Positions 51,160-63,246 of a DNA stretch of 64,000 nucleotides are shown piece by piece. The stretch's first letter is position 1. Each line of letters begins with the position of its first letter. The stretch is from assembly GCA_001695595.3 (NCBI GenBank), contig MBPM02000014.1, positions 558,001-622,000 on the forward strand, in the 5' to 3' direction. The notes under the pieces are model-generated. The model did not search any database and had not been told where the DNA came from. It saw only the letters and a program-made list of their open reading frames with translations. Position numbers and translations under genes: made by a program. Origin of the DNA: Plasmopara viticola. Lineage: Eukaryota > Oomycota > Peronosporomycetes > Peronosporales > Peronosporaceae.

Positions 51160-52141
51160 CTTAATTTTAAGACTCGACCATTGAAAATGCGCCCGATAGC
51201 TTTCAAGTCTAACTTGGACCAAAAGGGCATTAGACAACGCCGAAGTACGGGGGTGTCGTTTTTCTTCATTGGAACTGGACAGACGTGGCAAGCAATTGGA
51301 ATCGCGCGAGCCGTTTAAATTTGATTTGGACATCGTCGTGCGAGAGCCCATCCAGGCACAATTCGTTCGCCAACTCAAGCAAATGGTCAGCTTCTTTTAA
51401 TTCCCACACGTTCTCTCGCCAGTACCGATTCTTCTTTGCATCAAGGTACAACACAGAGATTCCTTCTTGTTTCTGCTGTCGAAACAAGACGACGCGTTTC
51501 TGTTGACGCAATGCCATGAAAAACGCAAACAACACGACCAGCGTGCTCTTTCCGACACCAGGTGTTCCCACAAACACAGTGCTGAACTTTTCTTCCAAAT
51601 TATTGTGAAATACCTTGATAATCTCCTGCGTTTTCTTTTGAACGTAGAACCACGTAGGAAAATCCGGTTCGACGTGGCAAATGTCGAGCGCGACGCCGCC
51701 TACTTGCCATTTGTCAATATCCAAAGTGGCTGCAATTGAATTCATTATCTTTCCCTCGAGAACAGCCAATGTTCTGACCTTCTTGCGTGCCCGTTCCTCA
51801 TTCCATTGCTCCGTTTCGGAACAACGACCAACACGTGGGTATCCCCTTCATTGATTAAAATCTCTCACCAAAGTTCTTCGGGTTTTTGGTCCTTAACAAC
51901 GGATCCATGAGCGTAAAGCCTTTCAGATGTCTAAGTTCGTCGAATGTCACATCTTCCGCGCCATTTCGATCCGACCACGTGTTTTTGCCCTTTTTGGCGA
52001 GGAACAGCTGCAGTCACAGGCGATTGTTTTCTGATCTTTCTTCTTAATGGCCTCCTTCAAGTTATCCAATAGCTCGCTCGCATCGATTGTCACGGAAAAG
52101 GGGTTTCCCGACTCAGCCACCGTGCAGAACAGCGTCACCAT
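51155..52141 (-). pseudogene. 5' half of a disrupted Crinkler (CRN)-family gene
   Basis: Starts at ATG 52141 (MVTLFCTVAESGNPFSVTID, then NLKEAI), the N-terminal ubiquitin-like CRN header. The LFLAK translocation motif (LQLFLAK) is at 51993-52013, one frame away from the start, so there is an early frameshift. A stop follows near 51856. HVLVVVP, the end of the CRN header, is at 51817-51837. Then a P-loop NTPase frame (51769-51266) has VFVGTPGVGKSTLVV and ELCLDGLSHDDVQ, typical of one CRN C-terminal class. Past the stop at 51266, the family pattern continues in another frame (CLMPFWSKLDLKAIG) up to the LTR junction. The gene then resumes beyond the retrotransposon at 45291. Broken by at least three shifts or stops plus the insertion. 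Confidence 0.82.
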
Positions 52142-53100
52142 TGCTCTCTGCGGTGAGGGTCTTTCTTCCTTTTTTTTAACGGTGCAAGATTTTTGACAAG
52201 AAGTGATTGAGTTTTTGCAGACCGATAAATATAGGCAGATCCGTAAAAAAATTAATTTCATTAGAGGTAGCCTTTTGTCGAAAATTGGACTGCTGTAAAA
52301 GGCCGAAATTGACCATCAAATATATAGCAATCGCTCCTTGTTTCCACCGCGCGATTTGATGCTGTCCTTGACGAAGATGAACGGCGCATATCGTATCAGA
52401 CTTTTTAGGTGATGACGATGACCTGTTGTCAGGAAATATTGACATCGCAAGTACTTTGGTGTCTATTACTTTTTTTTGCTTTAATAGGTCAACAACTCTT
52501 TTGATTAGCGCAAAGTGCGCGTCCGACGGATAGAGAAAGTTTATACGACCCGTTGCGGAATTGTTTGAGGACAACTACCGTAGAATTACATTTGTTTATA
52601 TCTAACTTTCGTTATCGCAATCATGCCGCTTTTTTTGGAAAAGTTATCATGAGGATAAAGAGGAGTAGGTAAAGCCCTGAAATTGATTGCCTTTCATAGG
52701 TTCTGATTGAAAGAATAATTACTTCTCGGCCAGATACCAATTCTCATATGTTAAGCCGCTCATGTATGCATCTTTACCCAAAATCTACTTCTTCCAAGCT
52801 CAGAAACGCGACTTTTCACGTAACCTTACCGTGTTCCTCCGCGTCAACATTAGCCATGAAAACCGTAGAATCTATCGTCGAGTAAGATTATAAGTTTATT
52901 GGAAATGAGTATGTATCTTAAAGTGTTGAGACCTTATTGCTTCGTCCTCATGACACTCTGTCTCATACTTTGTTATTGTTGTCTTTTGCAGCAACAGTAC
53001 AGACAGTAATTGGTGGTCATAAGAGACTGCACAGCAAGAAAGTCGTTGTGATGTTCTTCCGGCTCGAAGTCGTATTGATCCATTTTAAAATTGACAGCGG
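52142..53100. other. Region upstream of the CRN pseudogene, no assigned gene
   Basis: A 132-residue minus-strand frame (52176-52574, start MSSNNSATGRINFLYPSDAH) is open but matches nothing recognised. Nothing else is supported. The CRN promoter should lie in the proximal part, but no clear core motif was seen. Confidence 0.35.
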
Positions 53101-53114
53101 ACGTAGACGATAAT

Positions 53115-53530
53115 TCACAACAGATTGGCGACGATAGCGGTGATGAAGAAGCGAAACTTATTTTTTGGTGAAGTAAACGTGTTGACTGGTTGTAATAGAG
53201 CAGCATCAGGTTTGGTCAAGTAGATGAGCGCGGCGACTGCAAATGGAAGCGCTTGAGACCAATGAGCTTGTCGATTCATAGCAGTATAGAGTGACGAAAA
53301 GACGATAAGGCCAAGCGCTTCAAGCACCGACCGTGCACCTAGCAGACGTCCTTCCTCCTGATTTCCGTTGGTGAAGTCACGGGAATGAAGCATGTTTAGA
53401 GATACGGCCCACGCTGCTTACCTTTTCCGACACGTTTATAGACTCGAGCGCTGAAATCGCTAAAAATGATAAAGCAGGGAATACTTGATGCGTAGGCCAA
53501 CCACTAATAAGGGCAATTCGCAATTCTAAC
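53115..53530 (-). pseudogene. Fragment of a major facilitator superfamily transporter
   Basis: Two pieces read in order on the minus strand. The first, at about 53410-53530, has HQVFPALSFLAISALESINV; the second, at 53393-53115, has NQEEGRLLGARSVLEALGLI, then two hydrophobic segments. The pattern of a helix ending in a small-residue loop followed by (N)QEEGR and a further pair of helices resembles the C-terminal half of MFS transporters of the Tet/HIAT type. A GTAAGC donor-like site lies between the pieces. The N-terminal half was not found upstream. Likely a gene remnant. Confidence 0.4.
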
Positions 53531-56241
53531 GAAGGCAATGGTCTTGACAAAGCTAGCGATCAGTGAATGGATTATCACGCCCTTTAAACAACTCACCAAT
53601 GTTCTAACCATTAAATCTTGCATCAACAAGGATAACACGCCTTGAAAAGCATTGGATCTTCAACATCTTTCACATTAGACCGACAATAGTCTAAAAAAAA
53701 TCGTTGCAATGTGAGAGATAACATGTCAGCTCTATAACAAACGTGACACAGCATTCGATCCAACTCACATTCAGATAAAAGGATTGAACCTGAAGTATAA
53801 CGCTTATTACAAAAGTTGTATACGCTATCAAGCATGTGGGCTTGATAAACTGTTCCAGCATGTGGGTAGTAGGAACAATTTACCTTTCCTTCTCCTTCTA
53901 GCACTCTTAGCGCCTCACAAGATCATTGTTGTCGAAGATACTATTCCTTATTTTTTATTTATGCGATAAATGGTTGCGATGCTTTCTCGCAAACAGAGCG
54001 CAAAAATCGACATCAACAACGCAATTAATCACACACCAAGGCGTAATTTTTGGGCAACCAAGAGAGTCTATGTTTGGTGCAATTTGGTAACCATAAAGCC
54101 ATTAAGGGACGCCAAAGGAAGAAGGCGAGCTTATTGTTAGCAAAGAAACGATGAGAAGCACTTGTCAGCACCCACGTTTTGCTGATCAATACTTACTTCG
54201 TTAATTAAAGCCCATGTGCTCTATTCGTGCGCTGTGATGGCAACATCAAAAGTGGAGTATACACTCGCGTCTAAACCACAATTAACCTCGTCTCGAAGCG
54301 CTTCCAAGACTTATTAGAGCAACCCGATCCTAGTTTAAATGTGTCCAATTGGCTTTAAATATTCACCTTTGCCGGTGAAGGCTACATAATGACAACTTAG
54401 CACACCAAGCGAATCGGGACAACAAAGATAAGAACATCCAAACCATCGCTTTGCAAAAATCATGCGCAACAACAAAAAGAGCAGACTGTGAACAAATTAG
54501 CGCAAGCGCGGCCGTGCCCGCCGTGGGACCGGCTGTATGTTTAAAAGTGTTGTTCAACGTGGTATGCGACACAATAAAGAAGCTCTCTAGCCAGCTAATG
54601 TTTGCGCGCATGACCACAATCACAAAACTTATACCAGTCCAGCTGTCCATCAGCAAGGATGCGCAATGACACGAGAGCAACGAAGATAAATCATCCAAGT
54701 GGCAATTGATCGGCAGAAATCTGTCCGTTTAGCGGCCGCCATGCGCCGTCGTGGTTTTACAATAACCCAATAGATGTATACAAGCGCTTTATCAACTTCT
54801 TCTTCTAACAGCGGCAATGACAATTACTTCTGTGCCGGGAAAAAATTCTTTGCTAGCACCGCCACTTTTTAACTTTTTGGACAACACTGAAGCAGCTTAG
54901 CGCAGTCTTAAACTGGGAGCACCAACAATTAGCAGTTGACTAGAATGCGAAAGATTTTCCCTTAATGAGAATTTGGCTACCGATCTATTTTGTGTTTATA
55001 TGCAAAAAGCTGCATTTTGGCCACACGACAGCTTTGCACGTTGAAAGAGCGCAAGCAGCAGTCAAGTCGGGGTCTACAGTTTCGACGGGGGATATGCTGA
55101 CGGTGAAAAGTGCTTGTGGCAGTCAACTTGCATCTATTTGACTGCAAAATGACAGAATGGGAGCATCGCCTTGGCTAGAGTACAGTCTCCTTTGCCGTTA
55201 CCGGCAAGATCTCTGCTGCGGGATTGAACAATACATACAGCGGCTTGGTACATCTCTAAAGAGCGATGACGTGGAAAGTCACGGTGTGTTTACTTCAACT
55301 TTGGGGTTGCTGTGCAGACCCAAGTTTCGACAAGCAGCAGCAGCAACGCCCGTCGAGTCGCCAAGTATCTTGGAATTGCAGACTTTGATTTACACTGGTT
55401 ATTAGTGCAGCCTCCTCGACAATAAACTGTGCTAGTTGCGTCTACATTAATGGAGGAGAGAATGAAGCTCATCCGGGGAGAGATTTCGTACCGTCAGCGA
55501 GTAATCATTGGCCATCTCGATAGTCATAGCTGAAAGTATCATTCTATATACGAAAATATCTCTAAGAAAATAAAACTAAGCTTTAAGCAGCGTGATCCAT
55601 CGCAATTTGAGATTGTGACAAACTCTTTGCGGCCTTTACGTCGATGCGAAAGCTGCGGTACAACCTGTCGTCAACTTTTCAAAAGCTTCCACAGTGACTG
55701 TTTCATCAACTCTAGTAGCAACTACACCAGTGGATGCTGCAGAGGAGGCTTTTAAGCGCCTCAATACCGAGAACGAATGGAGACTTTTTGGGTACCCATA
55801 TTGCACATGAATGAGCAAATTTGGAGGTTAGCGCTTGCGACGGGTGCATCTTGTTCAAGTTCCTTATAAAAAGGCTCTTTCGTGCCAACTTCACGCTAGT
55901 ATTCAGCAATTTGTATTCGCATTCGAATTGAACTATTGCAATGACGTTTTATGATGCTTTCGATCCAGTCAATCAGAGCACGCAAATGTTACACGGTTTT
56001 TACGTGGTGAATAACGACAATTTAATGCACCTACTATTCCCACAAACTCGAGCAGCGCACGTGTTGATTACTTTAAGTTATCTTTTATTAAGAGTTCCCT
56101 TATAATGAATACTTAGCACTACTGAGACTAGAAGTATCAGTAAAACTATCTTTACTATGACAACTTTTCTCGATAGGAAAGCTTACGTACAAAGCATGAC
56201 CTCAAACGTGTGATTCTCTCCTTAATGTAATGTGCCACCAT
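53531..56241. other. No supportable gene
   Basis: About 2.7 kb of short, conflicting frames. A plus-strand stretch near 55660-55800 (SKASTVTVSSTLVATTPVDA) looks protein-like but is unassigned. Probably decayed sequence. Confidence 0.5.
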
Positions 56242-59200
56242 TTAAACCATTTTCACGCCTTCTGACTGCTGCTTCCGTTCTTTCAGTAAGAGAATAGCTT
56301 CTTCCAGGCATCTCACACAAAGCACGGTACAGTTAAAACGCTGGTTGTAACCATCATTTGGTGCAAAGCACAATCTGCATGCTGGCAGTTCAAAATTTAA
56401 AGGAAGAGTGGCTGCCAAAAACTCGCGCCACAATGAAGGGTTTCGATCGCGGACATCGGCACGATTAGCAATATGATTTGAATCCATGTACGTGGCAAGT
56501 CTTTTCCGTGCAAGTAAAGCTTCGTCTCGCCGTCTAGCGGCTGTAGATGCAGTGACTTCTGAGCAATTCTGAGCAAAATTGTTTAATTCAGTGATGTTGA
56601 CCGTGCACAAATCGTTGACGGTCGTTGTCGGTAAAATGTCAGTAGAATCTACAGCACTCATTGTTCTCATTTTGCTCTCACTGTCCTGTTGACAAGGATT
56701 CTGATAATCAGCAGCATTGTTTATTGGCGTTGACAATGTAGCAGAAAGATTGCTAGCCGGAACAGGCTCTTCCTGAATCGTGTTGTGGTCTCCATGCAGC
56801 TCCTTTGACACTGATGGGACACTGCACTCATCGTCACCTACAATACTTTCTTCGTCTTTTTTGGGTCCGTTTGTGATATCAACTTCTTTCAAAATCTTCG
56901 TCGTCTCTCTAATATATGATGCCGTGCGAGTGCATCCACTTCCCATCCTTTGATCTCCGGCAGCATCGATAGTTGCACAACCGGTGCGCACATCTTTGGT
57001 CACAATAGAACTTGTTTCATTGCTCAGACAGCCGGCTTCTTTCTGACTTGATACCTCAATCGAGAAACTCTTGGTCAAATTTGAACGAGCAGGCTGCACC
57101 GATGCAGGATCTTTTTGATTTAACTCTTGTTGCTCATCCAGACATAACTTGGCTGTTTCACACAGTACGTCAGGAGAAACGACGTTCTCACGGCTCAATA
57201 ACAAATCAGTGATCCTAGATAAATCATCCAAGGAGATAAGATTCTCTTCAGCTTGCAGTATTTTAAGACTTGTAAGAGCAACAATGCTTGATGCGGGAAG
57301 CTGAGCCGCTGTATTCCAGCGAATGTCAAGCCTATTGAGGCGTGATAGTTCCGGTATAGAGAGTGTGGTTATATTATTGTGCGCAAGCCTTAACTCTTTC
57401 AGCTTAGGTAGACTTCGTATGCACGCAGGAAACTCGAGCAGTGCATTTTCCGATGCATCTAATTGTTGGAGATTCGCTAGATGCCGCAACCCCATTGGCA
57501 GCTCCAGCAACTCATTTCCACTGATATCCAGCGATACCAATTCATTACATAGTAAAACCGCGGTCGGGACATGCTCCAAGCCGAGACCCCGCAAGCTTAA
57601 TGACTCTACATTCTTGCCCCACAACACGCTCGTTTGATTCGCAATCTGGTCATCGCCAAACGTGTTACACGTAAACACCAATTGCCGCTTTTCAATCTCG
57701 TCTGCAATTCTCTGCGATCTTTCAGCTATTGTATCCCCCACTAGAATTTCCAAAGCTACTGCAAGACGCCATGACTCTATGCGTAAAGGATTTACTTGGA
57801 TCTCAGACTTGAGCAGTTTGGCTACAGCTTTCGTATTATTCAATCGCAGCTCTACAGCAACCAGAGCTTGTAAAACCTTAAAATGGTTAGTCTTGGCACC
57901 ACTAAGACATTTTCGCAAGCTTGTTCGCGCGGCCAGCAGTTCCCACTCATGAGTGGCAATTTCTAAGAAATAGTTATGTAGGAATGAAGCAGCTGTTATA
58001 AAGATGAACAAGCTCTAATTTTATCGCACACGTACCAGAAAAGGCAAGCGAAAACTTGGGCGATAAGGCGAATACATCAGACCATGACGCATAAAAGGCA
58101 GCTTTGTCTGGCCCAGCCATTGCAGCAACACATAACCAAAAGAGCTCGAGATTTGCACCGCCAGTAAAAAGTTGACGTCGTTCCAGATTTAAGCAATCAC
58201 ACACAGCGTCTTCAACTGAGCTATTGGCAATGCTGGTCTTAATCCGTCTTGACACTTGCCTCATCATCTCAGCCTCTCCACTCATCGCCAGCATATACTT
58301 TCGAAACAATTCAATCAACTTTGCTTGGCTTTGTCGCCATGATGAACTTTTTGAAACTTCCTGTCGCAGCAAATCCACTTGAAAGACAAAGCGCTGCGCC
58401 CAAGCAAGTTGTCGAGCCTCATACTTTACAGCCGGGAAAGTAGATGAGCATAAGATTTTTTGCAATCCGTCCACAGCGACTGAGGTTTCTAACAACACAC
58501 TCATCAAGTAGCAGATATCCAGTGCCACGTAAATGTCGACATCTGATCTCCTCTGTTTGTCATCGTATGTACAATGCGCTGTTTCGTGCCGAAGCATAGC
58601 AAGCTGATTCATCCACGCACCCAGCAAAGCCTCCAGCAAATTTTTTAGAGCCCACGACTTTTCTATCTTACTTGTAATATGCATTATATTTTGAATGGAG
58701 CTCTTCACATGTTCAATGTTGGCATCTACAAGACCCGCCAAGCGCTCCATAATGTCCGGAAAACTTTGATCCAAAGCATCCACAAGAGCTGGCAATTGAC
58801 GGCAAGCAAAGAGATAGTGATGAAGGGCTTCGGAAAAATGGGCATTGGAGCTCTGGTTCATCATCGTCAGCATTAGTTGCTGCGCTTCCTGGTTCCCGGT
58901 CGATTCAAGACCCATCAATTTTGCCGCTATGAGAGACGCGCCGGGAAATTGCCGAATCGTAACCGTATATTTAAGAAAAAATGCGGATAGAGACTCGGTC
59001 TTTTTGTCATCACGTTGCAATGCGAGTAAATGCATCCAATTACTCAATATAATATTTCCAGCGTCGTGCATCACATTACTGCCTTTTTCAAATGTCTGAT
59101 ACGCAAGCTCGTAACACCTCAATGCCTGAGAGAGCACGGCCTCTTCACGATTACAGCCACTATCTTGTAAATTGTCGGCTGCATACGCCAATTCTTTGAT

Positions 59201-61477
59201 CGGGATGCATTCCGAATTGCTAGCAGCGACCCAATGCTCAATCAATTCAGGTATTTCGTTAAAAATTAAGAAATGAGCAAAAACTAAACAAAACACAATT
59301 ATCTCGCAGCGACGTAATTGATCACGCACCAGACAACACCACGCAAATTCTGAAGGTTGGTCGCCAAGCTGGAGCAGTGCCGACAAAAATCCAAGAATTC
59401 GCTCAGTCGCCCCAGCATGCCACAACTTGATACAAAGATGGAAGCTAATTGCCGTCAACAATATGGACACGTTCTTTCTTGTCAATTTGGAGAGTTCTGA
59501 CCCAGCTCCAGCTATATTTGTTCGTGCAAGATGTTCGAGTAGTCGCCAATGAATCCCCTCCACCACACTAACGGATTCAAACTCATATGTCGAGATATAG
59601 CGAAGCCACAACGCATGAGAGTTTGGCAGGAACTGAACACCTTGCTCAACCATGTCAATCTCCGTCTGTCGACTTGTCACCTGCTTGCACAAATGCAAAT
59701 ATAATAGCCACAGTGCTTCACAATACGCATTTGCTTCGACTTCTAAAGCTCGGGAAAGCGTATGTAGACACCGCTTTAAATTTGATTCCTCCACAGCCCA
59801 GATGCTAGAAGTACTGTTGCGTTGCTTTAGGTTAAGCTCTTTGCATAATAGAAGAAGCTGTTGTTGCAGATAGTCGTCGTCAGATACATTCACATCGTCG
59901 TCACTACATGCAAACGACATCATTATTTGCGTTAGCATCACTGCAAGACTTCAGTCCGATGCAAAACATGTGCAAGATAATGCGTACCTCAGCCCCACCA
60001 CGAGTTCAAGCTGGAAGATAGCTAGCAAGAGCCATGCATCAGTTGCAGTTGGGATCTCTTTTACCTTTGCTTGTAGCATTTCACCATAAAGCTTTCGCGA
60101 GTTAACGTCATCATAGTAGCGAGTGTGACCTATACTAGGAAGCTCCTCTTGACAATGAAGGGCAATGAAGTCGCCACAATTGTTTCCAGATCTTTCTTCA
60201 ATATCTTGAGCGGTGTTAACTGCTGCATGGGCATTGATTGACGTGGGCAGAGCACTTTCAGTAGACTTTGTGTCTTTGTCAGGTTTTGCTGTCTTCATAC
60301 AAACAAACATTTCAGTTGATCATGCTAGAATAGAAGAGCAATATTTCCCCAGTCCATCGTTTGAAGACTTACTGTTGACAATGTTTGACTTGTAACAATT
60401 ATGGGCCACTTTACCATAATCCTTGCTCGGAATGCAGCAAATGATACCATCAATTGATCCATCTCGTCCATCTTTTCAACTGTACCACTAGCATCGTCAT
60501 AATGTTCACCATCGCTATTACTTACGCCAGTTCTTGTTCCATTATCTAACTCGTAATCTTTCTGGTGATAGTCTGAGCAGCTTTTGTCGTTACAAACACC
60601 ATTCAGCTCATAGCGACACATGATCCTGCAAACAAATGCACGACATTAGCCTGTGTTTTGTACAGAGCGATCAGCACCAAAGCTATGTACTTCATTGGAT
60701 CAATTGTTCTCGAGTAATTAGGATGTTGTGCGCCTCCTTTTAGCTGTCTGACGACCGAATCGTTAGCAACAGAGAAAGGCTTGTCGTATTTTGAAGCACA
60801 AACACGCTCACGGGTCTCTCGAAATCGACTCTGTCCATCAAACATAGGCGAGAAACTACTGGATGACTCGCCAACCTCGGCTTGCTCACAGAGCCACGTA
60901 TCTGCTATCTTTAAAACATCGGCCAATTGTGCGTGTAATCGATAGTAAACTCTTGGATGATTTCCAGTCCCCATTCTGGCCGAATTGACTCCAAGAAAGG
61001 CACAAAGTAGCATTGTAGGTGAAACGACTGTAGCACACTTATTCAACGCGTTTGCAAGAAAATGTCTTTGTCGACGTCTTCGGAGCATCGCAGAAATTTT
61101 AGAATCCATATTGTCCAACAATTGCGATGGATCACATACAGAAGCAACGACGTCCTTTTCAAGATCAATCATCTTTCGAATACGACCTTGAGCAGACATG
61201 GGCAATTAATGGTCGAAATTTGATGAACAATCAATTCATCTATATTACCCGAAGTCGACGAAATGAATGTCGGCGTCCTCAAAAATTGACGTCCTGGTTG
61301 CCAGCACACGGACGTTTTGCGTGCAAACTTCGGGAGATTTTGCGTGTCACCAGCAACTAATGTGGCCAACGAATGCTCCAGCAAAGACCATCGAATCACT
61401 TCTTCCAAAACCTTGCCTGTGTAAGTCTCGAATGCAAGCGCCAAAGTCTGCCTCGACATCATCTTTGGGTCGCACAT
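56242..61477 (-). CDS. ZFC3H1-type zinc finger / HAT-repeat / leucine-rich-repeat protein, six exons
   Basis: Exons in transcription order: 61477-61249, 61186-60691, 60625-60373, 60292-59988, 59948-58036, 57992-56242; every join keeps frame, giving 1648 residues. At the exon 2/3 join the model reads DPMKIMCRYELNGVCND, followed by KSCSDYHQKDY. This is the signature of the putative zinc finger of ZFC3H1/Red1, scaffolds that pass nuclear RNA to the exosome. Exon 5 is a long helical array with HAT/TPR-like pieces (EALWLLYLHLCKQV, NSHALWLRYISTYEF). Exon 6 continues the helices, then has about six leucine-rich repeats (LVSLDISGNELLELPMGLRH, LKELRLAHNNITTLS), a low-complexity linker and a C-terminal Cys cluster (CRLCFAPN, VLCVRCLEEA). 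The LRR part is unusual for this family. The 5' start and the 39-nt and 43-nt introns are the weak points. Confidence 0.75.
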
Positions 61478-61709
61478 TTAAACGAAATATCAGTTCTTAA
61501 AAGCAACATTACAAAAGACTACTACCCCTAATGAATTTACCACTCCTGTCTGCACAAAATAACGCGTTGCAATGCGAAAGCATGTTGCCTTCGCGAGTTC
61601 TGTCGTCTCTACACTCAAATCCGGTGCAGGAGCAACTGCAATGAACAAATGTTTGATTAAAACCCGTCAAACCTGCAGGGAAAGACCTCGATACGCAGCA
61701 AAAACAATA

Positions 61710-62451
61710 TCACTCCTCACAGGGATGCAATTTAGAGGCATTGGCTACAGCTTTCCCTCCATGTTTCCTGCCCACGTCGATCTTCTTCCTTGGAGGCTCA
61801 TTTGTTTCCTTGTCGTCTCGCTTGCGCTTGGCCAGCAGTTGCTTGAGCTTATTTGCTAATATAGACGCAGCTGTCTGCTGTTTCTGTATCACAAACGGTA
61901 AGAAATGCGCCTTTCGAGCGTAACTCGCAGCAAAATGCGTGTCAATTCAGACGCACCACTTGCGCCGCCTCTGCCCGCGCCTGTAGATCCTTAAGCTCCT
62001 CTTTTCGAACCAAAGCTTTCCCTGCTGTGTTATTTGTCTCTTTGATCGGTTCATGACCAGATGTTGCCTCCTCAAGAACCTTCTCGGGTTCGTACTGGGG
62101 ATCTTGGAGCCGGAGCAGTTTCAGGAGCTCCTCCTTGCGCTTTAAAAGCTCTTCACGCTTGTCAACCCAAAGCTGTCGCTCTTTTAATACTTCACGGAGG
62201 CGACTCGCTGCCTTGTGATAACAATCAGGGTCCATAGATTCGTCAGCAGCCGATGGCGCCACTGCCATGTCCTGTACTCTCATTTGCACGAGCTGGTCAA
62301 CTGATGTGGCGCACATTTTAATCCAATTAGCAATTGCAACTTTTCGTGTCATAGATCGCAAATACGAAAAGATCATGTCGGGCGTACAGGTTGTGGCGGA
62401 CGGCAATCCACGCAAGGGCACGATGGACGTCGATGAGAGGAACCAGTGCAT
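61710..62451 (-). CDS. Coiled-coil protein with a basic C-terminus, function unknown
   Basis: Two exons: 62451 to about 61957, then about 61890-61710. The join between AEAAQ and KQQTAASILANKL uses a GTGGTG donor and an ATACAG acceptor. The middle is a strong coiled coil (LREVLKERQLWVDKREELLK, then RKEELLKLLRL). The C-terminus is rich in Lys/Arg (AKRKRDD, EPPRKKIDVGRKHG) and could be a nuclear localisation signal. An internal ATG (62376, start MIFSYLRSMTRK) is also possible. No family recognised. The first ATG is only 14 bp from the start of the divergent SUKH gene, so the two probably share a promoter region. Confidence 0.55.
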
Positions 62452-62465
62452 TCATGGTAGCTTAA

Positions 62466-63246
62466 ATGCTGTTTCTTGAAACGATAATTTGGTGGCTTAA
62501 TGTTGGGGAGTGGTGGACAGACATTGTGAGCTGGTTTCAGCGCAAAGCGTGTCTTGAGGCAGCCGCTGAGACGAATTCCGGTGGCACTATTCTATGCGAC
62601 GACACAATGTATTGATCAATTCTGACTGGCTTAATTTTGACGACCAAATTTTTTTATGAGTAGATATTGAGGCGCTAGAGAAAATGCTCGAAATGGAGAT
62701 TCCAGAGGTTTGGCGTCTTCATAGGACATGCTGATCAACGAAAGTTTCATTAATTTCGGCGTGTTTTAGGAGCTGCGCAGTCTTCTGATGGTACAGAGTG
62801 GTGGTATTTGGTTTGACGATTACAAGGTAGAGCGTCAAATTTTGCTGCTGATTCAATTGGTTTGTGCTGATGCTTCATTGTTGTATATAGTCGCTGTCCG
62901 CTGATGTGAGGCCTCAAAAACTGATTGCAATACCGTGTTTGATACATTGTCTTGCTCTTCGGCAACTTATCACTTTTAGGATATTGTAAACAAGGCTGAG
63001 GCGCTAGCGTCTGTAAGGGGTTGGAGCTCTGCATTGGTTCCGTTTGCGGCAAACGTTGACGGTGCGGTTCTTGTTACGGATACTGGATCGAGAAACGCAG
63101 TGTTTGAGTTTAATGAAGATGGAAAGAGCGAACAAAGCCTTGCAGGTACACTTCTGGAATACCTTGAAAAGTACCGAAATCGGCTTTTGTCCGGCAAATT
63201 CGACTTTGTCGACGACGTTGGGCTAGTTGAACGCTCACGAAAGTAG
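62466..63246 (+). CDS. SMI1/KNR4 (SUKH) domain protein, five exons including a 15-nt micro-exon
   Basis: Exons: 62466-62580, 62663-62707, 62770-62826, 62891-62905, 62980-63246, all in phase; 165 residues. The N-terminus reads MLFLETIIWWLNVGEWWTDI. The SUKH pattern follows: IEALEKMLEMEIPEELRSLL, then VQSGGIWFDDYK, SLSAD from the micro-exon, DIVNKAEALASVRGWSSALV, then FAANVDGAVLVTDTG and a C-terminal helix LLEYLEKYRNRLLSGKFDFV. Fungal Smi1/Knr4 controls cell wall synthesis and signalling; other SUKH proteins are immunity partners of bacterial toxins. In an oomycete a cell-wall-related role is possible but inferred. The micro-exon is supported by flanking AG and GT and by restoring the expected domain order. 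Confidence 0.75.

Noticed and set aside
53623..53904. A 93-residue minus-strand frame with several Cys residues
   Set aside because: The Cys spacing fits no known zinc site and there is no supporting context.
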